Source: Lepas anatifera (taxonomy: Eukaryota > Arthropoda > Thecostraca > Lepadidae). Taken from it: a stretch of DNA of 64,000 nucleotides. A program made the translations under genes and the position numbers. Each line of letters starts with the position of its first letter. Position 1 is the stretch's first letter. The DNA lies in the NCBI GenBank assembly GCA_034440635.1, contig JAOTON010000980.1, positions 434,001 through 498,000 of the forward strand, given 5' to 3'. Below the pieces are notes generated by a model. That model was not told where the DNA came from, ran no database searches, and saw nothing but the letters and a program-made list of their open reading frames with translations. Shown here piece after piece: positions 32,483-43,801 of the stretch.

Positions 32483-32641
32483 CAGTGGCGGATACAAAAA
32501 AGGCTAGGAGGTTCAAGCCTCCTTCCTCCGACATGCCCGACGGTCAATAGTGAATGCATAGCCGGAGACTGTTCCGCGGAAATGGCGGGGTAGGCTCGAC
32601 CACCTATCCCCCTAAAAATGAAGTCCTGGATCCTCCACCAA
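32483..32641. mobile_element. Possible small hAT-like MITE
   Basis: CAGTGGCGGATAC at the left and GGATCCTCCACCA at the right are imperfect inverted ends. No matching TSD found, so the call is weak. Confidence 0.4.
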
Positions 32642-33087
32642 ACACAAGTACGATTTAAGTCTGTCCACTCATTATAAAAGTTGATAAGTTGACATGAAGT
32701 TGTATTACGAGTTGCACGTCATTGAAATACATAAACTGGAATTGCAAGAATATGTGACCAAAGAAGCACCTTCCTAGGCGTTGAAATGTATTTTGAATGA
32801 AGAATTTTTCCCAACCAATGTCACTACTCTATGCGCTCATAATGGACCCTGATGCTACAAGCCACTAACGCACCAAATTGAACTCAAAGGGAGCACCGAT
32901 GGCATAATCCAGCAACACATCTACATACGTAACAGCTCAATAGGAAGGTGTCTAAGCATGTGATCACTGGACCTGAGGCTCCATGGCCAAATTGCTATCC
33001 GTATCGGACTGCCCATGCACTCCGTCAAGGGCTATTTCCCCAGCACTATTGCGCAATCTGTGCTAAAGTGCTGGTAAAATAGTACTT
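32642..33087. other. No recognisable feature
   Basis: Anonymous spacer up to the TA of MITE H1. Confidence 0.4.
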
Positions 33088-33089
33088 TA

Positions 33090-33542
33090 AAGGGAATGTG
33101 GCACCTTGGTCGGATGCTGGAATTTAGTGTAATCGGGGCTACTTTTAGCCGAAACTTATGGAATTGTCCATTATTTCTCTGAAAAATGTACAATAAGCTC
33201 AATATTTTTATTATTAAAATGTTCATCTTATAGGGAAAGAAATAAATATCTGCCTATGGATGATGTCATAATCTGGCAACCACTACCATATTCAACACGC
33301 TTCAAGGGTTTCGATTGGCTGATACTCACCGTGACGTCATCAAATTTCGTCACACCAACAGCAATGACAACTGTGGCCTGCTGCTAAAGGTACATGAGGG
33401 GTACATTTCAGGCAGGTTTTAGCTTTTTTCTACGGAAATCACGAGTTCCAAGACAAATGATGTATGGAGTACCGGGTTTCCCGACTTACTTTACAACTTG
33501 CTATCCCAGTTGAAATCACGTTATGAAGGTGCCCATTCCCTT
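33090..33542 (+). mobile_element. TA-flanked MITE, family H copy H1
   Basis: Ends AAGGGAATGTGGCACCTTGG and GGTGCCCATTCCCTT are inverted, each next to TA (33088-33089 and 33543-33544), the pattern of Tc1/mariner-class elements. The whole 453 bp matches H2 (44354-44804) in the same order. No ORF of note, so non-autonomous. Confidence 0.85.
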
Positions 33543-33545
33543 TAA

Positions 33546-34468
33546 CCTCGCCCCACCGGGGCCATCATCCCTAGGTTTTCGGATAGCAGAAAACGACGAG
33601 GCGCAGCACCGTGGTTGAGGGCTCTACCTCCACTGCATCATTTCCCATCATCCCTAAATTTTACGGGTCACCAAGGTCGGTCACCGACGAGTCAACAAGG
33701 TCACCTCACTCACCTTTAGAGCTCTGTAGGCTACATTTCAAGTCGATCGATTTGAAACTTCCTACACTCATACCCTCCGGTCTCAGGTGTATATCGGGAT
33801 TATTTCGTCCCTGAGGTCGGTCACGGGCGACCCTCCCGTTGGAAAAGCATGGGAAAAGCTATTCATGATATAAAAGCCACAAAATGATTGCAAATACTCA
33901 GACTACTCGAACAACGTTTTGGACACCCTTTCACGGATCCCAGGGGTCATATTGCCTTTGACTTTTCCAAGGTCATCGGTCACCAGAGGTCAAAACAGTA
34001 TTTTGACAATAACTTTGACCTAATTGAGCTAGAGCGGTGAACAAACACCATCGTGTTTGTCTTGTCACTGGCTTTCATTTGATATACGGCAGGTCACTTT
34101 TGACCTTTCGTGACCTCAGGTCATATTAGGTCACGAGGTGACCTCTGGCGGTCAAACCACTGGCGGAGGTCTTTACGTTCCACATAGCGGAAAAAGTGCT
34201 GGCAATTTGCTATCAAATGTACTTTACCAGGCCTCAATAGCTCTAATGACATAAGAGTTATGCCCAGTTTGCTTAATCATTGCATATTTGAGTGAAAATA
34301 GCCGATCTTGACCTAATTTGACCTCTGGAGGTCAAACCATGACCTGAGCACTAAACATGTGAAGTAATTTCTTACTGAATTCACGCGAGCTTTCTATGCA
34401 CTTTGCAGATTTGCGCTAACGCCCATATTTTCGAGTTAGAGCCCCGGGGCGAAGTGGCGCTGCCCCGG
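33546..34468 (+). mobile_element. TTAA-flanked MITE, family C copy C2
   Basis: TTAA at 33542-33545 and 34469-34472. The left end reads CCTCGCCCCACCGGGG and the right end GCCCCGGGGCGAAGTGG then TGCCCCGG. The 923 bp align with C1 and C3 throughout and are rich in AGGTCA/TGACCT. The left TTAA overlaps the TA at the end of H1, so C2 used H1's end as its target. Confidence 0.85.
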
Positions 34469-34472
34469 TTAA

Positions 34473-35325
34473 GGAGTCAATGACTCCATTATTATCCTGA
34501 TCGGCGGTCCCATCCGGATCGCATTTTGCCCATAGGAACTAAGTCACTGTCTTCTGGTCAACTCTGATTCAACCTGGCCTGTTTACACTGGTGGAAGGCT
34601 GCAACACAGGGAAAGCAAAAAAGGCACGTCACACTTCACACACTTCTTGCTGGGTCTCCGTTCGCAGGTCTCCAGCTGGCAGCGGTAGCGGAAGCCCAGG
34701 GCGACGGGCAGGTGGCCAACGCCGCCTCGTACCAGAGACTGCTGAGAATCCAAGTCGCGTGTGTGCGCTTTGTGCCACTCGACTTTTCTCCAGCTCTGTT
34801 ACCAGCACCGGTAGCCGTCGTTATATATGTGGTTAGATAGAAACGGAGGATATTAGAGAATGGTGTCCCGGCGAAACGGAAGCAGCGTCAGCTGCTGCTG
34901 CCGAGACAGAGCGGCGCGATGAGGCTGCCAGCTGTTGACCACTGTCTGTCGGGAGCTCTCGTGATCAGGCACCAGTGACATTTCTTCCCCTGATCGAGAC
35001 CTCTTACTGACCCAGCAACTAGTCGTGGAGGTATAATATGCCACCCATTCCACCGTTGTACGTCTTTAGTATCCTGGTCTGCGGCACGTCCACTCTTCTC
35101 TTCATGCTCCAGTCGTAGCGTCTTGTCGTAATCACTGATTCCACTGTGCCGAAGCTAGTCATGACGCTCACCAATTATAAACAATAAACAACTATTAAAC
35201 AATAAACAACTTTCGGTAGAAGCATCCGATAGGAGAGTGACAGATCTAGATCTCGGTTGAGGTTTTAGAAAGAAAGGTGGTATTTCTAGGCCATTTTAAA
35301 ACAACCGTCCAAAAATGGGCCCCGA
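34473..35325. other. Unclassified, weak inverted pair
   Basis: TTGCTGGGTCTCCGTTCG-type sequence near 34647 and its weak inverse near 34990-35030 give similar TSCWVS peptides on opposite strands. This suggests a diverged foldback rather than genes. Nothing else recognised. Confidence 0.35.
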
Positions 35326-35329
35326 GATA

Positions 35330-36205
35330 AAAATGGGTTATGCACTGCAAATGATTCTCCAATCAGGGGGCCTCCGAGAGTCCGTCTCGGAGGCCCCCTG
35401 AAAGGTAATCTTGAGGGCCTGAAAGTTAGTATCAGAGGCGCCCCCAAGGGATGGTCTCAATGACCCCCCCCATTTAGTCTCAGGGGCCCCCGATAACTAA
35501 TCTCGGGACCATAAGTTGTATCAGGAGACCCCTTAGTTGTGGTCCAAGGAGACCCCCGAGTCAGTCTCAGAGCCCTCGAAAGCTAATCTGGGGGCGGGGC
35601 CCGAGAGTCGGTCTCATGGGCGCCGCTGAGTGGTTGTCGCAGGGGCTCAGAGTTAGTCTCAGCCCCCCCCTCCCGAGAGCTAATTTGGGGGGTTGAGAGT
35701 TAGTCCCATGGATGCCGTGGGGTGCTAGTCTCAGGGGGCCCTCTGACAGGCAATCTTGGAAGCCCTCCAAAGTTCACCTCCGGTGGTGCCCTCGAGTTTA
35801 GGTCTAAGAGTGCCCCTGAGAGTCAGTCCCAGGGAACGTCCTAAAGTTAATCTTACGGGGCCCCCGGAATTCAGTCTCAAGTGCATCTGAGAGCTAATCT
35901 TCGGGGCTATGATAATTATTATCAGAGGTACTCCGAGTTTTTGTCTCACGGGCCCCCGAGAGCCCGTCTCAGGAGCCCCCAGTAAACCTTAGGACCCTGA
36001 TGGCCCATGAAGGCTGATCTGGCCCCCGAGTTATTCTCAAGAGGACCAGAGAATCAATCTCAGGGGTGCCCCCCCTCCCGAGAGCTGGTCTCAGAGGGCT
36101 CGGCTCCAGGGAGTCAGTCTAAGGGCACCTCCAATAGCTAAGCTGGATGCTCCCGAGAGTCAGTCGCTGGGGTCATGGGAGTCGAGGAGGGGGCAGGGGC
36201 ATACC
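35330..36205. repeat. Degenerate minisatellite, GTCTCAGGGGCCCCCGAGAG type
   Basis: GTCTCA-GGGG-CCCCGAGAG-TTA words recur every 25-40 bp with much variation. The array resumes at 37946-38300 after family F sequence. ORFs inside are artefacts. Confidence 0.85.
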
Positions 36206-36208
36206 CTC

Positions 36209-36550
36209 AGGCCATTTTTTTAACATGTTAACTGGGGGGCCATTTGCCCCCGTTCGGCCGAAATGCCCCCTCCCCCAGTGGTCGGAAATTGGCCCCCAGT
36301 GAAATAGACAGCTGGCTTAAAATTGACCAAATGCACACTCACCTAATGAAAATAAGGCAGACCACACCCCGATAATTATAACTTTGTTCTATTTCTGGTC
36401 CCAAATAAGCAATCCACAAAATTTGTGTTAAAAATTTCCACCCGTGGCTGTCTACTCCATCGTGCGAAGACGAAACAGAGCGCGTAGTTACGGGAAATCC
36501 CGGCAAAGCAGCTTCAGCATCAACTAATCACAACGCTGGAGATGAACGCT
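36209..36550 (+). repeat. Repeat family F, head, copy 1
   Basis: Matches 63659-64000 along its length, from GCCATTTTTT and ATGTTAACTGGGGGGC to ATCGTGCGAAGACGAAAC and CAACGCTGGAGATGAACGCT. Both copies directly follow a minisatellite, so array and F head may form one larger unit. Confidence 0.9.
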
Positions 36551-36770
36551 GGCCTACAACCAATCAAAAATCCTGTTTTATCCGACCGGAAGCCCACGTC
36601 CCAGCCAATACCGCGACATTGCATGATGCTCTTAGCTCACATGCTGTCAGTTGTCAGCGCTTAGAGCTCGTTCGTGGCTTAGACTAGACACGGTGTAGTC
36701 AAAGTGCGTAAGACTGGTTGCTGGTGCTGTGGTATGAAGGGCTTAGCCTTTTTATTTATTTTTGTGGTGG
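36551..36770. other. Continuation of repeat family F, undefined
   Basis: Probably family F sequence beyond the part shared with the window's right edge. No independent feature seen. Confidence 0.35.
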
Positions 36771-36985
36771 TAGCATACATAAGCGTCGCCACCGGCAAAA
36801 AAGTGAGGGGCTAGCCAAACTTCAACCTGATGCTGACAGCAAACTTTCCACGTTAGTACCAAAACCTTTTCGAATTGGAGCTCCTCGTTGCCTTCCGCAG
36901 CGGCTGGTTATACAAATTTCCGTTTTACTCCCATTTTGACTGAGATCAGGAAATTGTTGGTCAAAAAGTGCGGGAGGGGATGATT
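36771..36985 (+). repeat. Family F inverted arm, left
   Basis: Inverse copy of 37735-37945. Shared words include TCGCCAC-GGCAAAAA-GTGAGG, GCTCCTCGTTGCCTTCCGCA and CCCATTTTGAC-GAGATCAG. A third copy, in the orientation of the right arm, lies at 45300-45461 and 47394-47455. Confidence 0.85.
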
Positions 36986-37061
36986 GATGATGCTAAAAAT
37001 GTTTCGGTTATGTGGATAACATCATTCGATGGCCACACGGGGTTGGAAGGGTACCCCTGGC

Positions 37062-37317
37062 CAGGGGCGTAGCCAGGATTTCGCTCAGGGAGGGGCAGCG
37101 CCCCAAAAAGGGCCCTTATGGGTAAAAAGGCCCCTGCTTGTTACAGAATAGAGCGCTGAAGAGGGCTTAAGAGGGCCTTGGCCGGTATAAAATTTCAAAT
37201 TTGGCCACAGAGCATTGTGCGGACGAGCCGTGCTTCGCGCGGCTCGTGTACTCAGGGGGCCTTCGAGCCCTCAGGGAGGGGCGGCTGTCCATGCCGCCCC
37301 CCTTGGCTACGCCCCTG
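37062..37317. mobile_element. hAT-like MITE, 256 bp, with perfect 8-bp TSD
   Basis: The left end is CAGGGGCGTAGCCAGG and the right end TTGGCTACGCCCCTG. CCCCTGGC flanks both sides exactly (37054-37061 and 37318-37325). It lies between the two inverted arms of family F. Non-coding. Confidence 0.9.
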
Positions 37318-37325
37318 CCCCTGGC

Positions 37326-37734
37326 TTCCTATTAGATGGGTAATGTGCTAAAATACTGCGTCAAGTCAATACCAAACTGTCGACAATTAGTTTTAAACAG
37401 TGATACAAGTCGCTTTTTCTGTGGGTTTATGACTACCGCTAGGGGTCGTTATAGCCTTAATCTGGCTTTTGTGGTGTTTATTTAGCTATCTTAGTGGAAA
37501 TAAAATTTTGCCCCTCTTTGACACTTTTTCTAACTAGGTTTGACTTTTCCCGCCGAAAAAAACCTGGCACTATCTACCATATCTAGACATGGAATAACAC
37601 AAAAATTGAAAAACATGTTTTTAGCACTAACGCGTCTAAGTTTTATTAAATCCCTCAAAATGAGGTCTTGATCCCTGGAGACACTATAATGGCCAGCACA
37701 AGAAATGACCCCCCACTGACTTTTCCTTAAAAAT
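37326..37734. other. Interior between family F arms
   Basis: Anonymous sequence between the hAT-like MITE and the right arm. The ORF at 37530-37766 is unrecognised. Confidence 0.35.
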
Positions 37735-37945
37735 TGCCCAGCATGCCCTCCTCCACTTTTTGGCAAAAAATTTTCTGATCTCCGTCAAAATGGGAGAAAA
37801 CCGGATATTTTATAGCCAGCAGCTGCGGAAGGCAACGAGGAGCCCAAAGACGAACATTTTTTGGTTCTAACGTTGAAAGTTTGTTGTCAGCATCCGGTTG
37901 AAGTTTGGCTGGCCTCCTCACTTTTTGCCCGTGGCGATGCTTATG
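37735..37945 (-). repeat. Family F inverted arm, right
   Basis: Reverse-complement counterpart of 36771-36985. The ORF on the minus strand (37727-37921) is a shadow of the repeat. Confidence 0.85.
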
Positions 37946-38300
37946 TCAGGAGCCCCCCAATAACTAATTTCAGAAGTCCCGAATTATTCTCCATGCCCCT
38001 ATCAGTTTTGGTCTAAGGAGCCCCGAGAGTCAGTCTCAGGGAGCCCCGTGAGATATAATCTGGAGGGGAAGTTAGTCTTGTGAGTGCTGCCGAGTGCTGG
38101 TGGCAGGGACCCGACAATTAGCCTCAGCTCCCCTCCCCCTCCCTCCTGGAGTTAATCTCTTGAGCCTCGAGTTATTTTCAGGGTTCCTTCAGTTCTGGTC
38201 TAAGGGAGCCCCGAAAGTTAGGCTCAGAGACCCCAGAGAGCAGTCACAAGGCGCGTCCAAAATTTAGTCTCACGGGGCCCCTAGGAGTCAGTCAGTAAAA
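37946..38300. repeat. Minisatellite, continuation of the GTCTCAGGGG type
   Basis: Same degenerate units as 35330-36205. It ends where the minus-strand L1-like element starts, and the last codons of that ORF run into array sequence (GGAGTCAGTC). Confidence 0.75.
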
Positions 38301-41300
38301 ATACCTTTCTTGTGATCATGCTTTTACCAATCATTATAATATGATTTAACAAGGCAGAACCCTCCACACCGAAAATCACCTGAAATTTAGTCAGCTCTTG
38401 CAGATCCGGTTGGATTCTTGACCTTCTAAGAAATTCTGAGACAGATATCCAAAATTGTTTTACAATCGGACAATCCCAGAACTTATGTAGAATTGTTTCG
38501 ATTCCATTACTACATCTATCGCAGCCACACGAATCCGCTAAACCCATTTGGTACATTTTTCTGTTAGTTATAATAATCCGCGTCGTGATTTTGTATTGAA
38601 CCGCCTGGTATGCTATTGAGGGAGTAGTTATTTTGGATAAACTGTACATCTTTGCATTGAGTATAATATCATGTATATGCTTGTTTCCTTTCCTTTTTTG
38701 TAAAATGGCTTGTACGTTTGGATGTATAATCGGATTCGCTGCTTTTGTTTTCTGGACCCTTCTCCACTCAAGAGGAAGGCTTCTGATTAACCCATTATAG
38801 TCGAAATGAATACCTTGAACCTGGTAAGACTCTTTGAGTTCTTCAAAAGTCATGAACTGACCATTATATTTTACTAAATCATTTATATACTTTAAACCTC
38901 TCTTGTTCCATGAATAAATATCACTGTCTTTGAACTTGGTCAAGCTGGAAAACCAGAAACAATGTCTACATATTTCCTCCAAATCTGGCACCATACTGTC
39001 ATCGAAATCTGCTACTGCCATGAAAACTTCTTTCCAAAAAGCATTACGAGATTCATCAGCCATTTTTTCATTGTTCGTGAATTTCGTTCCCACAGGAATT
39101 TTCCTTGTGAAAAAGTGTCTGTAAAGAGCCGAACCCAGTCGTGACCACTCAAAATCTCCTTTTTTACCCAGCTTACTTTGAGCCCTGTAATATATGCATC
39201 GATGTCAATCATGCCCTGCCCACCAGCTAACCATGGTCTGCACAAACTGTTTCGTTTAATCTTATCGGTTTTCCCATTCCATATGAATTGAAAAAGCTCT
39301 TTTTTAAGCACGTTTAACAACCCGGCGGGGGGACAAGGAAGAGATGTGAATAAGTGAGTGAATAATAGTATTAACAACGTTTTAATTATAACTATTTTTC
39401 CTATAATGGAGAGATATCTATTTTTCCATCCATTAATAATTCTCTTAGCTTTGCTTATCTTTGCTTCGTAGTTTTCCGACACTACATCCAGGTCGCTATT
39501 GGCAAATGCGATTCCTAAAACAATTAGTTTCGATGTCCATTTCATAGGTATATCACTGCAGATAGCTTGTCTTTTAGTGGTCTGATATCCTGCCCAGAAG
39601 GCCTGTGTTTTGGTGATATTAGGCTCTAGCCCTGAGAATTTGGCGAAGGTTCCTAGGTCATGAAAGAGGGCTCGACAGCTATTAATACTACCGTCCAGAA
39701 AACACAATGTGTCGTCTGCGTATGCAGACACTTTATACTCTTTTGATTCAACCTTTACACCTTTAATTTTGGGATTATGTTTAATCCTTTCTAGCAGTAT
39801 CCCGATCACCAAAAGAAAGATATATGGACTGAATGGGTCCCCTGTCGGTAGGACCGCTGAAGCTCTATGCGTTCCGATATATGTCCATTGTACACTAATC
39901 TAGATGACGAGCCGACATAAAGCGCATCAAACCAGTTAACAATGACCGGAGGAAAGTTTGTTTTTCTTAGAACTATGCGAGCAAAGTCCCAATTCACCGA
40001 ATTAAACGCGTCTTTAATGTCCAGGCTAGGAAAAAGTGCAGTCCTCTCTTCTACCTTTAATTGCTGAATAAGATCATAGGTTAACCTGCTGTTATCAGAA
40101 ATACATCTTTCACCCATAAAACCGGTTTGTTCTTGTCCTATTACTTCTGGCAGTGCTCGTTTTACACGATTTGCTAGGGCCGAGGATACAATTTTATAAC
40201 TGGAGTTCAGCAAAGTAATGAGTCGGTATTAATTAAGCTCAGTTCTTGGTTTATGTGGTTTTGGAATCAGTGTTAATATACCCTCTCTTAGGGTTGCTGG
40301 AAGCAGTCCTACCTGGTAGCTCTCCTCTACCATGCGGAAATAAAAATGCTTCAACTTTCCCCAGAAAACCTTGTAAAATTCATTAGGAAAACCATCAATG
40401 CCAGGCGCACGATTGTTAGCCATTGGCTTTAATGCCATGGAAAGCTCATCTATTGAAATCGGTGAGCTTAACCCGCGCCCCACCGGGGTCCGGCGCCACC
40501 TTGCCCCACCGGGGGCCATCGATGGCCCCCCTCTAACTCCGAAAATATGGGAGTTAGCGCAAATCAGCAAAGTGCAATAGAAAGCTCGCGTGAATTCAGT
40601 AGAAATTACTTCGCATGTTTTAGTGCTCAGGTCATGGTTTGACCTCAGAGGTCAATTAGGTCAAGATCGGCTATTTTCACTCAAATATCCAATGATTAAG
40701 CAAACTGGGCATAACTCTTATGTCATTAGAGCTATTGAGGCCTGGTAAAGTACATTTGATAGCAAATTGCCAGTACTTTTCCGCTATGTAGAACGTAAAG
40801 ACCTCCCGCCAGTGGTTTGACGCAGAGGTCACCTCGTGACCTAATATGACCTGAGGTCACGAAAGGTCAAAAGTGACCTTGCCGTATATCAATGAAAGCC
40901 AGTGACAAGACAAACACGATGGTGTTTGTTTCACCGCTCTAGCTCAATTAGGTCAAAGTTATTGTCAGAATACTGCTTTTGACCTCGGGTGACCTTGGAT
41001 GACCTTGGAAAAGTGAAAGGGCACATATGACCCTGGGATCCGTGAAAGGGTGTCCAAAACGTTGTTCTGGCAGTCTGAGTATTTGCAATCATTTTTGTGG
41101 CTTTTATATCATGAAATAGCTTTTCCCCATGCTTTCCAATGGGAGAGGTCGCCTCGTGACCTGACCTCAGGGCACGAAATCGAAAATCCCGGATATACAC
41201 CTTGTAGACCTGGAGGGTCTGAAGTGTAGCAAGTTTCAATTGATCGACTTTGAAATGTAGCTCTTACAGAGCTCTAAAGGTGAAGTGAGGTGACCTTGGT

Positions 41301-41876
41301 TGACCTCGTCTGGTGACCTGACCTTGGGTGACCCGGGGTAAAAATTTCAGGGATGATGGGAAATGATGCAGTGAGAGGTAGAGCTCTCAACCGTGGTGCT
41401 GCGCCTCGTTTTTTCTGCTATCCCGGAAAAACCTTGGGGCCATCGATGGCCCCCGGTGGGGCGAGGGTTAATTCTGCCTTACGGGATTCCGTTAATTTAG
41501 TTATACCAATGGTATCAATGAAAACTCCCGCCTCCTCCCTATTAATTTCCCTCTCCGTGAAGAGTCCTCTGTAGTGCTGCACTAATGTATGCATTATTTC
41601 ACTTTGATCCGAAGTAAGTTTTGTATCGTCTTTCCGTAATGACATGATTTTCCTACTGGTATAATTACGTTTCTCTAAGTTCAAGAAGTACGCAGAATGC
41701 TTCTCACCTTGCTCATACCATCGGACTCTAGACCTAGTTATTATGCCTTCTATTTTAATTGATCGTATATGTTCTAGCCTCTCCTTGCACGATGCTAATT
41801 CACGAAGATCACAATTTGTCAATAGATGGTGTTCGATATTCTCTAATTCTTGAATCTTGAGGATCCGCTCGGGCAA
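38284..41876 (-). pseudogene. L1/Tx1-like reverse transcriptase pseudogene
   Basis: Transcript order: linker 41876-41472 (RVRWYEQGEKHSAYFLNLEKR), MITE C3, then 40467-40229 (NNRAPGIDGFPNEFYKVFW, LTLIPKP). The RT core is at 40213-39806 (GQEQTGFMGERCISDN, DIKDAFNSVNWDFAR). It breaks at the RQGDP box, where the frame reads RQGTHSVH, and continues at 39812-39012 with YADD intact (39711-39722 on the plus strand). The tail is at 39093-38281, with CGCDRCSNGIETILHKFWDC as the CxxC...HxxxxC motif. Breaks: C3 insertion, frameshift at the RQG box, frame change near 39050. Without endonuclease it cannot move. Confidence 0.85.
40472..41467 (-). mobile_element. TTAA-flanked MITE, family C copy C3, inside the L1-like ORF
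   Basis: TTAA at 40468-40471 and 41468-41471, 996 bp, opposite orientation to C1/C2. Left end CCCGCGCCCCACCGGGG, right end GCCCCCGGTGGGGCGAGGG, with GGGCCATCGATGGCCCC near both ends. Dense AGGTCA/TGACCT inside. It lies in the middle of a reverse transcriptase frame and so dates after that retrotransposon. Confidence 0.92.
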
Positions 41877-41920
41877 GTTGTCACCCCCCGACCTAATGTC
41901 GGGCTCAGCCCGAGTCTATA

Positions 41921-42416
41921 GTCTGCAAAGTATGGCAGCAGACCCGACGAGTCCGCACCAGCCTTGTAGATTTTTCGCACCACCAGCAGCCTAAAATTCA
42001 CACCAAGCACTGGTGAGAAATTTCACTGACTCGGAAATTTCGATGTTTTTACCAGTTTCTCCCTTCTCAGAACTCTGTGGGTGTTTGATTTGAGCTCCCT
42101 CGCACCAAACAGCAAAAGTGGGCATTTGTTTGCTCCAAAGTTCGCACCACCTAAAGGGTGTCCGCACCACGAGATCTCGTCAAAAATGTCATACTTTGCA
42201 GACTGGGAGGGCCCGGGCAAACCACAGAGGGCCCGCGCAGACAAAAGGGGCCCCGGACGGACAAAAGGGGGTCCGCAGAGGCCACACAGAGGCCCGGACA
42301 GACCAAAAGGGTTCGGGAAAACCACGGGATGCCCGGGCAGGCCACAAGGGGCTCGATCAGACAAAAATGGGCACTAGCAGACAAGGGGTTCGTGCAGACC
42401 AAATGGGACCCGGCCA
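41921..42416 (+). repeat. Satellite family G, duplicate 1
   Basis: Starts GTCTGCAAAGTATGGCAGCA, carries several CGCACCA words, then CGAGATCTCGTC and CATACTTTGCAGAC (the inverse of the start). It then runs into about 20-bp GGGCCCGGGCAGACCACAGG-type units. The next copy starts at 42417. Confidence 0.8.
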
Positions 42417-43010
42417 GTCTGCAAAGTATGGCAGCAGGCCAGACGAGTCGCACCAGTCATCCAAAATTATCGCACCACCAGCCTAAAAAAATTCGCACCA
42501 ATCTGCCATATACCAGGGAGAAAAACGCACACATTCCTATCCACACAATGCAATAACCTGTCTTATTAGTTAGTTAAGGACTTTTTATAAGGCCCCCTCC
42601 TGTGTCTTCATAACTATTCAGCCGTTTTTTCAGTGTCAACTTCCTCGCACCAGTCTTGCAAATTCGCACCAGGTTGATAAAATTCGCACCACGCGCTCCT
42701 GTCTCCAAGGGCACTTGCACTGACGAGATCTCGTCGAAAATGTCATACTTTGCACACTGGGGCCCAGGCAGACCACAGGGGCCTGGGCAGACCACAGGGG
42801 CCCGGGCAGACCATAGGGGCCCGGGCAGACCACAAGGTCCCGGGAAGACCACAAGGACCCTGGGCAGACCACAAGGGGACCGAGCGGAGCACAAGGGGGC
42901 CCGGGCAGGCCACAGGGGCCTGGGCAGACCACAGGGGCCCGGATAGGCCACAGAGGGCCCGGTCAGACCAATACGGGCCCGGGATACCACAGGGGCCCGC
43001 ATGGCAGGCA
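42417..43010 (+). repeat. Satellite family G, duplicate 2
   Basis: Repeats the order of 41921-42416: GTCTGCAAAGTATGGCAGCA, CGCACCA words, CGAGATCTCGTC, CATACTTTGCA, then a tidier array of 20-bp GGGCCCGGGCAGACCACAGG units (42760-43000). The many ORFs on both strands are artefacts. Confidence 0.85.
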
Positions 43011-43692
43011 TGGCAGAGGCTGGTTGCAGTTACACGAACCGCATCCATGGCAGGCCCGTCTGCATCCACAGGGTATCAACTACTGGGAATAGGGACCCGG
43101 CTGCGGCCACCAGGGGGGGCGAATGGGGTGGCCACCAGGGGGGCGAATGGGGCAGCCACCCCTTAAGCCCAAGAATCTCTGAGGACGAAAAGCCGCCCCC
43201 AAACTCTCCCCTCCCCCAGGATGCGACGATTGGTCGCGCTTTGGGTGAAAAGTGCGCCCTTCGGGTGGCTAAGTGTGACCCTGCCCCCTGAGGCTTTGCC
43301 CCTCCCCCTCCCCTTACCCAAATTCTAGATACGTCACTGGCGGCCATAGGGGGCACAAGATTCTCCAAGTCTTGGTATTTAGCCATCAGGGGAGCCGGAC
43401 AGGGGATCATCACTCATTAGGGATTTAGCTTGACAGCAGCTAATAGCAAACAATCACTTCACTTGCCATTCAACACCGCGCATCGGAGCACGATTTAGAT
43501 TGACACGAAAAGCCCAAACGTAAAATCCAAATCAGAGCCTTTTCCAGAGTAGGCACAAGCCGATTGAATCATAAGCATGCCAATTTTACTGTTAAAAGTA
43601 AACTTTGTGCAAATCATTCGCCTCGGCGAATGCGACAAGAGAGCCAGGAGCATGCCTTAGCTTCCTTTGCGCTGCGCTGACAAGCCCGGGAA
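43011..43692. other. Mostly unclassified spacer
   Basis: Contains a short tandem of CCACCAGGGGGGCGAATGGG (43107-43160). GATACGTCACTGG near 43329 looks like an isolated transposon terminus. No gene. Confidence 0.35.
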
Positions 43693-43801
43693 ATTAAGAG
43701 CAGGGTTGGCAGGTTTTTGCCACTGAGTTGTTTTTACCGGTATTTACCATGGTTAAAACCGGCTGGCATAAACTAGTTTTTGCCAGTTTTTGCCACTTTT
43801 G

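Larger units (their letters stand above)
38284..41880 (-). mobile_element. 5'-truncated L1/Tx1-like retrotransposon, split by MITE C3
   Basis: Minus-strand ORF2 remnant running from a pre-RT linker near 41876 to the C-terminal zinc-knuckle-like end at 38284. MITE C3 (40472-41467) interrupts it; reading across the MITE restores colinear protein homology. No endonuclease domain remains. The terminal residues run into the minisatellite, so the 3' end is probably cut. Confidence 0.85.

Noticed and set aside
41921..43010. CRISPR array from regularly spaced short repeats
   Set aside because: Eukaryotic context, spacers are themselves repeated and no cas genes; it is a satellite.
42023..43069. Pro/Gly/Leu-rich ORFs on both strands
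   Set aside because: Produced by GGGCCC satellite units.
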